64,000 bases of DNA from Phytophthora hibernalis (Eukaryota; Oomycota; Peronosporomycetes; Peronosporales; Peronosporaceae), in the NCBI GenBank assembly GCA_012656075.1, contig JAAKBF010000105.1, forward strand, positions 154,493-218,492, given 5' to 3'. Shown in pieces: positions 53,658-64,000 of this stretch; position 1 is the stretch's first letter; every line of letters begins with the position of its first letter. The position numbers and the translations under genes are program-made. The notes under the pieces are model-generated. The model was not told where the DNA came from. It saw only the letters and a program-made list of their open reading frames with translations, and did no database searches.

Positions 53658-55167
53658 TACAGCATTGCAGTATTTGCGGGCATATTTATTATTGCTGGTT
53701 GTCGTATTGACTTCTTTACTATTGAACCCTTGGCAGGCAATCCAGTATAATACTGAATTGGAGGCCGGGTGTGAACGAAACATTTCCTGCAGCTATCTGG
53801 GCCAACAAAATTTAGGGACATTATTACGTCCGATGGTCTATGAATACTTCAAGTACATGGCGAGAAATTTACACGCATTGGAAGAGGTTTCGTTTGAGTA
53901 AATACACAGGCATGATTGGCATAGTTACAAGTAGCAACCGTTTAATTAGAAGCGAAGGGATACGAGATCGATGATTTTAGAATTCCTTCAACACTCCTTC
54001 AACCAACATGTTGTTAATACTGAATTCCCTATGTCAAGGCATACACCCCATATGAGGTGTAGATACGTGCGGTAGGCCAAATTGGGCTGTCTATTGGTTG
54101 AAAACGAAGTTCATGTCGGAGAAGTGAGTCCGATCTGACTGTCTATTCAAATGCTGCTGTATGCCTTGACATAGAGTATGTCTTGACATAGGGAATTCGG
54201 TACATGTACTTCGAAGTACAGCTTATTTTTCGCCATTATTTGAGTATCGTTCCTATCACTATCTCCTAATCAATACTTCGAAGTACAATCCAAAAATGGC
54301 GTACATGAATATGAAGTGAATTTTGCACGACGAATTCAATTCTATTTTTCTATAAACACTCACTTTGAAACTGAGATTGTTGAGCTCAAAGTAAAACCCA
54401 GAGCTGTTCCGTGCGAAGTCGCGGCTTTGTTTTAAATGGAATTTTTTTAAAATAGTTTTCAAAAACTTAAACTACGTAGGTCTACTGTACTCTGTGTACA
54501 TTTTTAACGTGCTCTTACAGGTACTAGTACATGTACAGTACAAACCAGAATCTACTGAAACATAATACTTGTATTGGGACCTGGTCCCTTTTTCTACATC
54601 GTTTAAACTTTTAAGTCGCCTTGAGGAGGGATGTCATCTTGCTACAAATGATGAAAGTCGGACAAACCGACAGGGAAACTACACCTGAGTCTCACCCTTG
54701 AAAACCCTTAGAACAGTGACACAACCCTAAGCCGAGGTAGGTGTTACTGGGTTTAAGACCATGTCCTGCGCAGATGGTTTTTAAACCACAGACATTGTTT
54801 CGGCTTGCCGAGCGAGTTGGCTTTCACCCCTCTTTCTCCAGGGGATGGGTGGTTTGTACCGCTAGTTATTGCCTTAACATATTTTAAAATGACAACATTT
54901 TACTACACATAAACAATGGGTTCCTGTTATTATAGTCTGTTACTCTTTTTCTTGTCGTTTTGGCTGAATTTAGAGCTTCTTCGTGACTTTGTCATTCTCC
55001 CGCTCATTCGTGTTGTAACCGGGGTTTGGTAGTAGTGCGAATTTCGGGTAGCAGTCATTCTACTACTATCCGGGTTTTAAGAATTAGGTCTACTATTACT
55101 ATTACTAGCTGACTAATTTTCAAGTCTACTACAGTACTATAGCACTACTAGTACTACTAGCGGGAGC
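53658..55167. other. Spacer with a MITE and simple-sequence tract
   Basis: No gene is supported. It contains the 181 bp MITE (separate entry), several acttcgaagtac-type palindromes (about 54209 and 54273) and an irregular CTA/CTACTA-rich tract at about 55025-55160, just beyond the stop of hAT 3. Confidence 0.5.
54020..54200. mobile_element. TA-flanked MITE, 181 bp
   Basis: The left end CTGAATTCCCTATGTCAAGG and the right end, reverse complemented CCGAATTCCCTATGTCAAGA, are near-perfect inverted repeats of about 25 bases (the shared block continues into CATAC). TA lies directly outside each end (54018-54019 and 54201-54202), matching Tc1/mariner-type target choice. An extra inner copy of the end (TATGCCTTGACATAG, 54160-54174) sits beside the right end. 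There is no coding capacity. Confidence 0.75.
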
Positions 55168-57060
55168 CTACCAGATCTGACGTTTAATTTCCTCCATGCG
55201 CCTGAGCTCAAGCCGATTGTGGAGCAGTATGAACTGCCGTTGAGCGCGCTCGCTGTCCATCTGTGTGCGCATCACAAATTACTCAGTTGGCAAGTCGCGT
55301 TCTTGAGTCGCTGTCGAGATACCCCGTCCCAGCCAGGAGCGTGCAAGTTTCACAACCGAAGGATACGTTTCCTCGCCGACCCTTCAACAAAACAACGGCA
55401 CGCATCTACACGTCCGCATAGCTGCTCTACGTTCAACACCCGAACATTTCTTTTTCTGTCGCGCTCGCTAACGCTTTTTCGAACTCGTCCTTGCTTGGAT
55501 ACTGTTGTTTTACCACCTCAGCTCACCCCACTCGAGGACTGAGCCACCCATCCAAAACTGCATCCGCCTTCGCGTTCAGGGTCGCGTCCGCAGTGCACTC
55601 TGCGACCGGATGAGAGACTTCCTCACCATACACTAAGTCGCCCTCGGTATCGGAACTACTGTTGCATTCTCCCCGTGGTGAGCTCAAAGCAGAAGCTACT
55701 TGACCTCTTTGCTCAGCGTATCCTGCAAGCTTTGGTAGAACAGGCGGTACTCTGTGCGCAGAAGTGCATTCGTCTTCTCCAGTATGTAATCGGTGTGTGT
55801 TTCTGAAGTGTCAGGAACGCGCAGATAACGTTTAGCAGATGTATTTGTCCGTGGATCTAGAAGCAAAGCCATACCCATCGACACTGCTGGTATTGATAGC
55901 CGGTCAGCAATCTGATGTAGCGTGCGGGTAATGCAGCGATGGGCTATCTCCGACAAGTCGGGCTTCATCATTTGAACTCTCAGAATGTTCTTTACGTTGG
56001 TGTCGACGTCGCGAGCTCCATCAGAACAGTAAGACGAGAACTTGTCGTGGATGCCAAGCGCAGCAGCACGTACACAGTCGAGAATATAATGGTTGCCGAT
56101 TGATAGTGCACTAGAGCTAGTTCCGCTAATCGCTGCATCACTACCTCCTTTTGAAAGCAAGTGTAATACAGGTAAAGACGTTCTTTCCGCCTTTTGATTC
56201 GTTCGGGTTATAGAAGAACGCCTGAAATGCAGGATAGTCGATAATTGAGCACCGGAACAACTTGATTGTAGATGAAACCCGGACGTCGATGTCGATCATA
56301 GTTGCTAATTGAGGCAGTTTGTTGAACTTTTGAACATCGCGGAGCCGAGCATTACGCTTCGCCGATTTACTCAACGTGAAGAAGTTATTGAGGTTGCGTA
56401 GCTTCCGAATAAATGCACGGTCCACCAGAAATGCTCTCTTTTCGTCACTACTTCCCTTTTCTTAACGAAGAGCTGTCTCTTTGCGTCTTTGTTGTATTCG
56501 TTGCGCACGTTCTCTTTCAGACCAATACCATAGGTTGATTGCGTGCATCGCACATTCTGGTTGTAGAGTTGTGTCAAACTGTCTTAAAACCTTTCGGCTG
56601 CTTCCACCGTGTCCGAGATTGTGAAGCCGGCCATTTGTCGAACATCTAAACCGTAGCTGGTCTTCGATGGCTCGTCCAACAAATTTGCTACCTCCTCAGC
56701 ACTGTGTCCATCGGTTTTCACCTCCTTGAGAAGGACAAGCCGCCTAGGATGCCATTCGAGGTAGATAAAACAGCAGGAAGCACCAACAATACTATTGTTA
56801 GTACTATTAGTTCACATGGCATGCCCCACTGTCATGAATCGGGTTTCGTCCAGTTCTGTGAACTCATCCATGAACAATTCAGAGGCGTCCTTCGCGAACT
56901 TATCGTAGTGATTGTCAATTATGTCGTTGTAGGTCTTTGTTGCTGGTACAAATACGTTCGGGTCCCCGATGACGTTGATGAGGAAATCACGAAAGGCCGG
57001 AGTTGTCACCATGTTGTGTGGCAATTCATCACGGACCAGCCACCTTGTGATGTGCCCTGC
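55168..57060 (-). CDS. hAT-family transposase 3, broken frame
   Basis: On the minus strand the protein begins with DELPHNMVTTPAFRDFLINV and VPATKTYNDIIDNHYDKFAK, the N-terminal signature of hAT transposases after the BED finger. The core follows through RKLRNLNNFFTLSKSAKRNA and DVRVSSTIKLF, then MLSKGGSDAAISGTSSSALS to LLRTEYRLFYQSLQDTLSKE. Past 55690 it continues GEEVSHPVAECTADATLNAK. The dimerisation region, YPSKDEFEKALAS then YPSVVKLARSWLGRGIST, ends near LELRRMEEIKRQIW at 55168. At least five frame changes and some stops are needed, so this copy is probably inactive. No upstream BED finger was seen. Confidence 0.68.
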
Positions 57061-58258
57061 GATCTGCTCTTGGGTCGCAGGAGCCTTCCAAAAGGGTTTT
57101 TACGCTTGATAGGGTGATCGTCAAGCGCTGTGGTGGAGCGGGCTCTCAGAATTTGCGTTCTGGAGGGCTCGATCTACACACAAAGCGCACTTCACACACT
57201 GTACGTCGCGTGTGGTGTGCTGAATTTCCGGGTCTTGACTAACGTGATTTCGTTGGACGGGTGTTCAAGCGTTCGATGCTAAAGTCGTCTGCGGGGTAAC
57301 GTCTGCGTGGAAACCTTCACGCGAACTTCGAGTCTTGTAAGTCGAAACGTCTCTCTAATAGATGTGACTTCTTTTCCGTAGAGGGTTGCTTTGCTTTGCC
57401 TTGGCTGTCGGGGTCGACGTGCTGCTATTCCTTGGTCGTCTTGGTCGACGAGCTGCTATTCCTTGGTCGTATTGGTCGACGAGCTGCTATTCCTTGGTCG
57501 TCTTGGTCGACGAGCCGCTATTATTTGGTTGTCGTTGCCGACGAGTTGCTATTCCTGCCCTTGCGGGACTTTCTTGCTATACCTGCCCTCGCGGGACTTG
57601 AGTTTAACGTGCCTTCCTGTCAGACACGGGTGGGGGGTTGAGACCACGGCGAGTCTCCCTCGATCTACTGAAGAACGTATAGAACTTCACAGAAGCAGAC
57701 GACGGAAACACTTAGTGTCCAAAGAAGGTTGATTTGCCTTGAGCTCTTGGTTGCTAATTCGTGACTGACCTACAATCTTCCTACGCTTCGTGCTGACTAC
57801 ACCCACTTCGTGCGATCTTCGACTCACCTTTTATCTACACATCATCGGACGACCGGCTGCCTTTCCTGCGTGCTTGTCCAACGCCACAATCTTGTTTACG
57901 CTCCCCGTGATGCGTTTGTTGAAGTTCGACGTTAAGTACGAACGTCGATCGTCGACCATCACTCTTCAGCAGTATTCCGGATAAGTACGACTCCACTCGT
58001 GGGTACACGTTGTCATGTGCCCTGAAGGTCTCCCGATGGTGACCTATTCTCGACGTCGTATTCCCTCCATCTTTTCCAACGCACTACACCACAGCCGCCC
58101 CCATCTGCGTGAAGCGTACTCTCCAGGTAAGCTTCGTCGCTGATGTCTGATTCTCCATCCATCGTCGCCTCCTTCCTTCCATCACCGCATGCGCTACTAA
58201 CACTAGGATGCCTGTTCGTGCTTCATCTTCGTTCTGACAGCCCGTCGCGCACACCTCC
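57061..58258 (+). mobile_element. Putative 5' LTR/leader of gypsy element 2
   Basis: No protein gene is visible. The stretch lies between hAT 3 and the gag of a plus-strand gypsy element, so it should hold the LTR, primer-binding site and leader. It contains a 31 bp tandem repeat. The LTR ends cannot be fixed because the partner LTR is outside the window. TGGTGACC at about 58036 is a candidate primer-binding start, weakly supported. Confidence 0.4.
57388..57556. repeat. 31 bp tandem repeat, about five copies
   Basis: The unit is GAGCTGCTATTCCTTGGTCG followed by TCTTGGTCGAC. Near-identical copies start at about 57419, 57450 and 57481, a diverged copy at 57512, and partial copies lie on both sides. 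Because 31 is not a multiple of three, all three plus-strand frames stay open across it with rotated versions of one peptide. This explains several overlapping spurious open frames. Confidence 0.85.
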
Positions 58259-59197
58259 ATGTCCACCTCGGAGACCCCTTCGTCGCTCTCTTCATGTTCG
58301 GCACCGACTTCCACCTCGCCACCGACTTCGTCGACCGCGGCGACATCACCTGACACTTCGTCTGCTAGTGCCGCAACTACTGCAACGTCCGCCCCAGGGA
58401 CTTCGCAGAAGTTGAAGTCGTACTGTCGGGAGTGCGCGGCTGGTCGACGACCCGCTTCAGCTCTGTCTCGTGTATTTCCTGCTGGGAATGCACCCTCGAC
58501 CCCGTTATGCGGAGCAGTGCTGCAGCAGTTGGCCGCCGAGAATTACTCACTCGTTGTTGCCCATTCCGACACGGAGGGTCGAGTGACCGGTCTACTGAAT
58601 CATGCTGCCGGACTTCACGCGGAGCTGGCAAGTCTATGAGCAGAGTGGATCGGTCAGAGAGACCAGATTCCACAGGCAACCACCATGACCACGTCCGAAG
58701 AACAGTCGATAGTGCAGCTGGCAAGTGCATGGGACGCACTTTGTCACGATATTGCCCAAGTTCGAGCATCTTTGCAGTCCGTCGGGCAGCAACTAGCCAG
58801 CGCCCAGTCCGCAAGTGATGTCGCGTACCAGGATCTCGCTGCAGAATTGCAGGCAGCGCAGGACCGAATTCGGGAGCTACGGGCCGTACTTCGTACCGCT
58901 CAACGGGTCTTCATTTCTTCGGCGCCGCCTGGACATCTCACATTGCAATCGTCGACTACCGAATCTATTCCTTCACAACCTTCGACGTCATTCGTTTCAC
59001 GCACAGCTCTTCAGCATGAGCTAGTTCGGGCTCAGGAAAGTGAACGCCACGCTCGAGAAGCTGCCCATTCCGCCTCGATGCGTCGAGAGCAAGCTGAGAA
59101 GAGTCTCCAAGCTGCGGAACAAGAGGTCCAACGTCTTCGTGGTGCCGTCTCGATGGCCACGATCCGTGGCGACGCGTACAAAGATTCGTTTGGTTAG
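58259..59197 (+). CDS. Gypsy 2 gag, N-terminal coiled-coil part
   Basis: ATG 58259 begins a Ser/Thr/Pro-rich segment (MSTSETPSSLSSCSAPTSTS). A Cys-containing stretch SYCRECAAGRRPASALSRVF follows. After a frame change near 58637, a long coiled coil runs from DALCHDIAQVRASLQSVGQQ to SASMRREQAEKSLQAAEQEV, ending at 59197. Coiled coil continues in other frames to about 59640 (ITELETRVADLRQITEQYGE). Such long coiled-coil gag N-termini probably mediate multimerisation. Confidence 0.6.
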
Positions 59198-59644
59198 AAC
59201 GTCGAGCAACGGACGAAGTACAACGCGGAATCGTCCCAAGTGATTGAGTCACTCGGTACGCATCGGCGTTCTAGTTCAGTCGAACTCCGCGATCTTTCTA
59301 ATGTTTGTTCTGATCCAGCCCTGCAAATTACCGAATTGGAGACCCGAGTCGCAGACTTGCGTCAAATTACTGAACAGTACGGCGAGGAACAAGCGATTCT
59401 GTCCTCGCGGGCGACGATGCTGAAGAACGAGCATCCCGACTGGAGGCTTCGTTGGCAACAATGACCACCTTCCGTGACGATGAAATTACCCGTCGTGTGC
59501 GGGTTGAGAGAGCTCACTGCTGCGCCGACCGCTATCGCCGAATTAGATCGGGAGCAGAACACCTTGACTTAAGAACGCGACAACTTCGAGCGACAACTGC
59601 GCCAAGCACTCACTGATCGGGAGGTTGCACGTTCGACGCTCGAG

Positions 59645-60671
59645 TTGGTGCAAGGTGCGGTCTTCCCACCATCGACTTCTACGTCCATTCCCGTTATTCC
59701 GTCCATGGGTGGGTCATCAGTGTTTCCCCATTTCCTCCTGGTTCGCCGCCTCGCCCCCGCAAAGCCCTGTGAATGCACTCGCCCCTGCAAGGTTCTGATG
59801 CGGCTACCCCAGAGGATCCAACACATGCAGATACCCCAGACGCATCGACCCAGCCTCGCGCAGTGGTCTCTTCTACGGAAAAGGAAAATCCCGTTCGTCA
59901 ACAGTCAAACGTCGAGCCACAGCTTCACCACCGGGTCGACAGTCGAAGACGCCCAAGAAAATCTCCAGCGTCCGCCCAAGAAGACTACGTCTCGGCTTCC
60001 AAAAGATATCCCCGATGTTACGAGTCCATATCCGGATCCCCCACCGTCGACACTCGATTCATCTACTCCCGTATCGTCCTCTTCGTCCCAACCGACATCG
60101 TCTCGTCAAGCTTCAGCTCCAGGTGACGATAGCGGTGACGAGGGCTCATCATCGGGTGATTCTGACAGCGATTCAGAGGACAACTCCGGCTCCCAACAAC
60201 CATGACACCGACTATGAAGAAGATGATGGAGTTCGTCCGGCCATGAATGCGATTCAGCCCTTCTTTCGCCCCGTCCTACCTCCTACCAGGGCTTTGGCTT
60301 CTTGGGGCAGCACGGATGTTCGTCCTTGGGATGGAGATGACGGTCACGGTCGACGAGATTCGTGTGATATTCCACCTCCACTTGCCTCCGGTTGGATTCA
60401 TCCCGCCAAACGACGTAAGGGTATGCCTAGTTCGATACACAACGAGGCCCTGTTGACGGATGTCCAGATCCAAAAATGTACTCCAAGAGGACCCTGGTTG
60501 AAGCTGCGGAAACTGCCGCCCTCGCTGACTTTCGCCGTTGGGGATGTCGATTTCGCATCGTTGATCAGGGTTTACAACGTCCACCTGAATAAGTGGTGTC
60601 AAGTGTACTGGGAGGGTACTCATACGTTCCCCGTGGGGAGAAGCCTTCTGAGTACCTGCAGGATCTCTTGA
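59645..60671 (+). CDS. Gypsy 2 gag, low-complexity middle part (fragments)
   Basis: Fragments rich in Pro/Ser/Asp (STSIPVIPSMGGSSVFPHFL, DDSGDEGSSSGDSDSDSEDN) run across frame changes, followed by RPAMNAIQPFFRPVLPPTRA and HPAKRRKGMPSSIHNEALLT. No domain is recognised. The position between the coiled coil and the capsid-like region assigns it to gag. Confidence 0.45.
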
Positions 60672-60796
60672 GTGCAATGTCGGATCGTCGCTCGCGTGCC
60701 AAGGTCAACTTCGAGCAGACGCTGCCTCAGATTCTGGACGTAACATGAAATATTAGCTAAACGAGTCAACGCGGGGTTTCCAAGGTAATAGTAGAG

Positions 60797-61826
60797 TTGC
60801 CTGAGGTAGTTCGTCTAATGCGTCATGGGCGTAGTGACATCGACATCCTGCTGGACCCCACCTTCATAACGTTCCCGCCATCCCGTAACCGCACGAAATG
60901 GTTTCCAGTTGGCGACGTTACCACGCTCGACAGCGGCTCGGAGGACCCGAAGTGTTTGTTGCGGTCGATGCATGCGGTCGACAAAGCAGAGCCTTGGCGA
61001 ATTTTCTTTCACCGCGCACGAGCTGACCACCCTGCCCAACATATTGCACGTCTTCGAAACAAGTTCACGACGGGGTCGATTTCCCCACGATCCCCAAACC
61101 AACGGCCACAATCGCCATGCCAACCTCCACGATGGCAACAACAACTCCCACGTTCACCAGATCAATCCCAGCCCAAGCGGCGCTGGTACCTCTGCAGTCG
61201 TTTTTGACGGCACCATGGAACGGTTCTTGAAAGAACAGCAGCAAACGTCCACGATCACACCGGTCGCGGCAACCCAACCGCTGGCTGCCGAGAAAGCGCC
61301 GGAAACCCAAGATGTTGATATGGAGTCGGTGGGATCCGTCCATTCGCACCCGAGCGAGTACGACCCGGACGATTTGAGCGTCCCAGTACGCGAAGTAGTC
61401 GCGTACTGGGACGCCAACGGGAACAGGAACGATTGCAGCAACTCGAATCAGAGTCTCAGCAATCTCGGACCTGAAGGAATTCTCTGGGAGAGATCAGGAT
61501 GAAGACCGAGCTAGAAGCTGGTTCAGCAAGATGAAGGTAGCCTTTGTCCGCGATCAGGCCCCGGACAGCGAGAAGTGTCTGGGTTTTGGGACTTGCTCAC
61601 CGGACCTGCGCGCAACTGGTACCGACAGCTGAGTCGGACGACGCGCAGCGAATGGAAGGGTTTGTCCAAGAGTCGTCAAATCCAGTACTGCGGACGTGGT
61701 GTGTCCTTCGCGAGACAATATTACCATGCGCGGAAGAGATCGGATGAGTCGCCGTTGGAATACTTGCACCGCCTGAACGTCGCCGGGCTGCGAGCACAGC
61801 TTTCGATCAAAGACGGATCAGTCTAA
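60797..61826 (+). CDS. Gypsy 2 gag, capsid-like part (fragments)
   Basis: After several fragments the reading reaches FWDLLTGPARNWYRQLSRTT and GVSFARQYYHARKRSDESPL then EYLHRLNVAGLRAQLSIKDG. This is the conserved retrotransposon gag pattern, in which the W-x-L and YY-x-A-x-Q-like helices precede the zinc knuckles. It stops at 61826; an in-frame replacement of the stop would link it to the next part (VRREHVDHFIETLDDLDLAG). Confidence 0.65.
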
Positions 61827-61922
61827 GTCCGCCGTGAGCACGTCGATCACTTCATTGAGACGCTTGACGACCTCGACCTGGCCGGTCAATTAGCGCCTCT
61901 GAGGATCCCGGATGCTGACACG

Positions 61923-62387
61923 TTGGAGGAAACGTTGCGATCCCGGAAACGTGCGGAGGCGCGACAAGGGAAGATGGCGTACGGGTCAATCAAACCGAAA
62001 CTAAAGACGCCAACGGGCGCTGCTCCATCCTCTAACGCTCGCGCTGTCCGTGCAATCCGGGCGACTGCTGATTCCAGCGACTCAGAACTGGATATGAGGG
62101 GATCGGAAGGAGACGGAGACCTGCAAAAGGGCTACCTTGCTGCCGCCTCGGATCAACCCACGCGATCACCGCCGGAACCAGATCAACGACGCACTAATCG
62201 AGACAGGAACGCTCGCCAAACGAGTCGTCCGTCCGCGCCGTTGGATGGAGAAAATCCACGAAAACCTTGTTCCCATTGCGGGTCGTCGAAGCACACCGAT
62301 CTTTGTTGCCGACAGCGTCTGACGTGCGAGAAGTGCGGTAAGAAGCGTCACCCGACCGATCGATGTCTCTTCACCTGCAAGGCCTGA
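61923..62387 (+). CDS. Gypsy 2 gag C-terminus with CCHC zinc knuckles
   Basis: The 154-codon frame ends with CSHCGSSKHTDLCC and CEKCGKKRHPTDRCLFTCKA, two CCHC-type nucleic-acid-binding knuckles. Upstream is a basic/acidic linker. This marks the gag-pol boundary. Confidence 0.75.
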   Translation: MEETLRSRKRAEARQGKMAYGSIKPKLKTPTGAAPSSNARAVRAIRATADSSDSELDMRGSEGDGDLQKGYLAAASDQPTRSPPEPDQRRTNRDRNARQTSRPSAPLDGENPRKPCSHCGSSKHTDLCCRQRLTCEKCGKKRHPTDRCLFTCKA

Positions 62388-62746
62388 AGCGAGATCCATG
62401 GAGCCGGAGAGTGCCCGATGGAAAAATTCTACAACTTGATCCGTCACTGGTACATCCCCAACAAGCATGCTGGCATTCTCCCGCAAGCAGCCGAGAAGAT
62501 GTTAAAACTAGAACGCTCGCCGGATTGGAATCTGGTACGAGACGAGCGCTTTAAGTTCTGCATCTATGCTTACGTCGAGAAACAGTCGAATTCAGACGTG
62601 AGAAAGCTGATTCGGCCGACCGTCAATGCATGTGATCTTCATGACAAACGTATCTTGGCAATCTCCAGCCTCCATCAGGTCGACGAATTCGGACGATCGG
62701 AGGTGACGATGGCCCTGGACCTCTTGCACGGAGAATCGCGGGGATA

Positions 62747-63442
62747 TTGGAAGTACCACGTGCCGGACAAGAAGTTCCGGCAGGCGAAAGCCGTGGGGAA
62801 GGTCAACAACGAAAAGCCACATTGCTGTTTGACAGCGGCGCCGAGGTGTCCATTTTGGACGCCATCTTTGCTCGTAAGGTTGGGTGCTACGTGGACAACA
62901 GTCAAGAGTTGGAGTGTCAAGGAGTTGGCAAGAATCCCTACAGAGCGGACGGACGTACCAGAATCAAGATTACGCTCGCTGGGTCGCTGATGTACCATTT
63001 AAATGTCTGGGTTGGCCCGCCAACCGGTGTACAAGACTTGATCTTGGGGATGGATTTCATGGTGCCGGCGGGCATCCGCCTCGATCTCACCGACGGATCA
63101 CTGAGTCTTCCAGACGAGGTGCGAATCCAGTTAGCCGGTCGGCGTCCACTCTACAGCGAGAAGGTGTCGCGGATCGTGGTGGGAGAATACTGGAACCTTG
63201 AAGTTGGAGGATCAATAGAGGTCCGGAGAGGCTTCATCTTGTCGAGCCACCGGAAGTTGTGGGTTACTCGAGGTGAACCATGGGTAACAAGCTTGGTGGC
63301 CGGACTGGGGAAGACTCGATACCTGAAAATGACGAACATCAGCGATCAGGAGGTAACGTTGCATGATGACACCTGTGTCGGCATGTGGCTCGAAGGAGGA
63401 CGCGTGCCTCGAACCCCTGGGTTTGTGCTAGTCGGATCGTGA
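62747..63442 (+). CDS. Gypsy 2 aspartic protease
   Basis: TLLFDSGAEVSILDAIFARK contains the catalytic DSG triad, and VQDLILGMDFMVPAGIRLDL is the conserved ILGxDF strand of retropepsins. The region to 63442 includes the dimer-forming beta strands and a linker. A preceding frame (62418-62990) covers FYNLIRHWYIPNKHAGILPQ, just upstream of the protease. Confidence 0.8.
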   Translation: MEVPRAGQEVPAGESRGEGQQRKATLLFDSGAEVSILDAIFARKVGCYVDNSQELECQGVGKNPYRADGRTRIKITLAGSLMYHLNVWVGPPTGVQDLILGMDFMVPAGIRLDLTDGSLSLPDEVRIQLAGRRPLYSEKVSRIVVGEYWNLEVGGSIEVRRGFILSSHRKLWVTRGEPWVTSLVAGLGKTRYLKMTNISDQEVTLHDDTCVGMWLEGGRVPRTPGFVLVGS

Positions 63443-64000
63443 CGGTATGCAGAGTGGCAGAACCTGGCGTTCCAAGCCACCACCGACCGGCAACCTGAAG
63501 ATGATCAGGATCTGGAACCTAATGGACCAATGGTGGACCGGCTGATGTACGAAACGCCGACGAAAATCTTGAGACGTGACTCCAACAGAAGGAGGCCGGC
63601 TGTTGCCCAGATCGTGGTACCAACCCCAGTCGAAACCGAACCGAGGGTGGTTACGAAACTGTGAAGCGGGCAGATGAATGAGGCGATCAGGACGCGAAGA
63701 ATCCTCCGGCAGACAGCGCTGAGGGAGACGACGAAGCGGCTCCGGATCAAGAGGAGACTCAGTCTCAACCTGGAAAATCATCGATCTCCAAGCCAGAGAA
63801 CGCCGACGATGAGGAAGTGTGTTATCACGAAGGAGGAGACCTCATTGCGGAAGATGTGGAGAGGCAGATGGCCTTCTCGCCGGAGGTGGTGACCGCGACC
63901 AACGAAGTAACGATCGAGGATATCCAGGTGGGCGACCCCGAAGGGAATACCCCGAGGAAATCGATCGTCTGCGGCGCCACCTCCTGATTGGGAAGGGAAA
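63443..64000 (+). CDS. Gypsy 2 protease-RT linker, partial at window end
   Basis: Acidic linker sequence in shifting frames ends with EEVCYHEGGDLIAEDVERQM, TNEVTIEDIQVGDPEG and RLRRHLLIGKG. The last motif normally lies immediately before the RT domain of oomycete gypsy elements. The RT itself is outside the window. Confidence 0.6.

Larger units (their letters stand above)
57388..64000 (+). mobile_element. Ty3/gypsy retrotransposon 2, truncated by window edge
   Basis: Plus-strand modules run in order: gag N-terminal coiled coil, capsid-like region, CCHC zinc knuckles, aspartic protease, and the linker leading to RT (LRRHLLIGKG at the last bases). Many frame changes occur between modules. The RT, RNase H, integrase and 3' LTR would lie beyond 64000. 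The left limit is uncertain. Confidence 0.78.

Overview
The window looks like nuclear DNA of an oomycete, most likely Phytophthora or a close relative. Core genes are compact with few, short (60-70 bp) introns. Candidate secreted effectors carry RxLR or EER motifs. An oomycete-type initiator lies upstream of two effector genes. The second half is packed with Ty3/gypsy, LINE, MULE and hAT elements. The species cannot be named from the sequence alone.

Layout, core half (about 1-24 kb): M17 leucyl aminopeptidase (-), a small two-intron coiled-coil gene (-), TAF2 (+), a very large UBR-box/RING E3 ubiquitin ligase of the N-degron type (-), PEX14 (-, one intron), a basic coiled-coil gene (+), a large fusion of a P-loop polynucleotide kinase with a 2H cyclic phosphodiesterase (+), and a pseudokinase-PDZ-LamG fusion (+). 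Genes are closely packed and often convergent or divergent. A ~100 bp relic of the kinase/phosphodiesterase gene lies upstream, between the UBR gene and PEX14.

Layout, repeat-rich half (about 24-64 kb): an RxLR effector, a macro-domain gene and a ~2.8 kb duplicated block carrying one EER effector per copy. The two copies are separated by a degenerate LINE with RNase H. The second copy is split by a 3.6 kb MULE with terminal inverted repeats, a 9 bp target duplication and what looks like a captured host-gene fragment. The first copy supplies the empty site that fixes the MULE ends. The second copy lacks the macro-domain gene. Next come two Cys/His zinc-knuckle repeat genes, an intron-containing hAT transposase gene, a chromodomain Ty3/gypsy element with nonsense mutations, a very AT-rich island, an intronless hAT pseudogene, a 181 bp TA-flanked MITE, a third hAT gene on the minus strand, and a second Ty3/gypsy element that runs off the right edge.

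Throughout the conserved single-copy genes the reading frame changes by one base, nearly always at a short homopolymer and nearly always as a missing base. The protein is otherwise continuous across each break. More than twenty such sites occur. This is best explained by uncorrected sequencing indels, so most genes were read across frames and their coordinates are outer limits. Two nonsense codons inside transposable elements are base changes rather than indels and look genuine.
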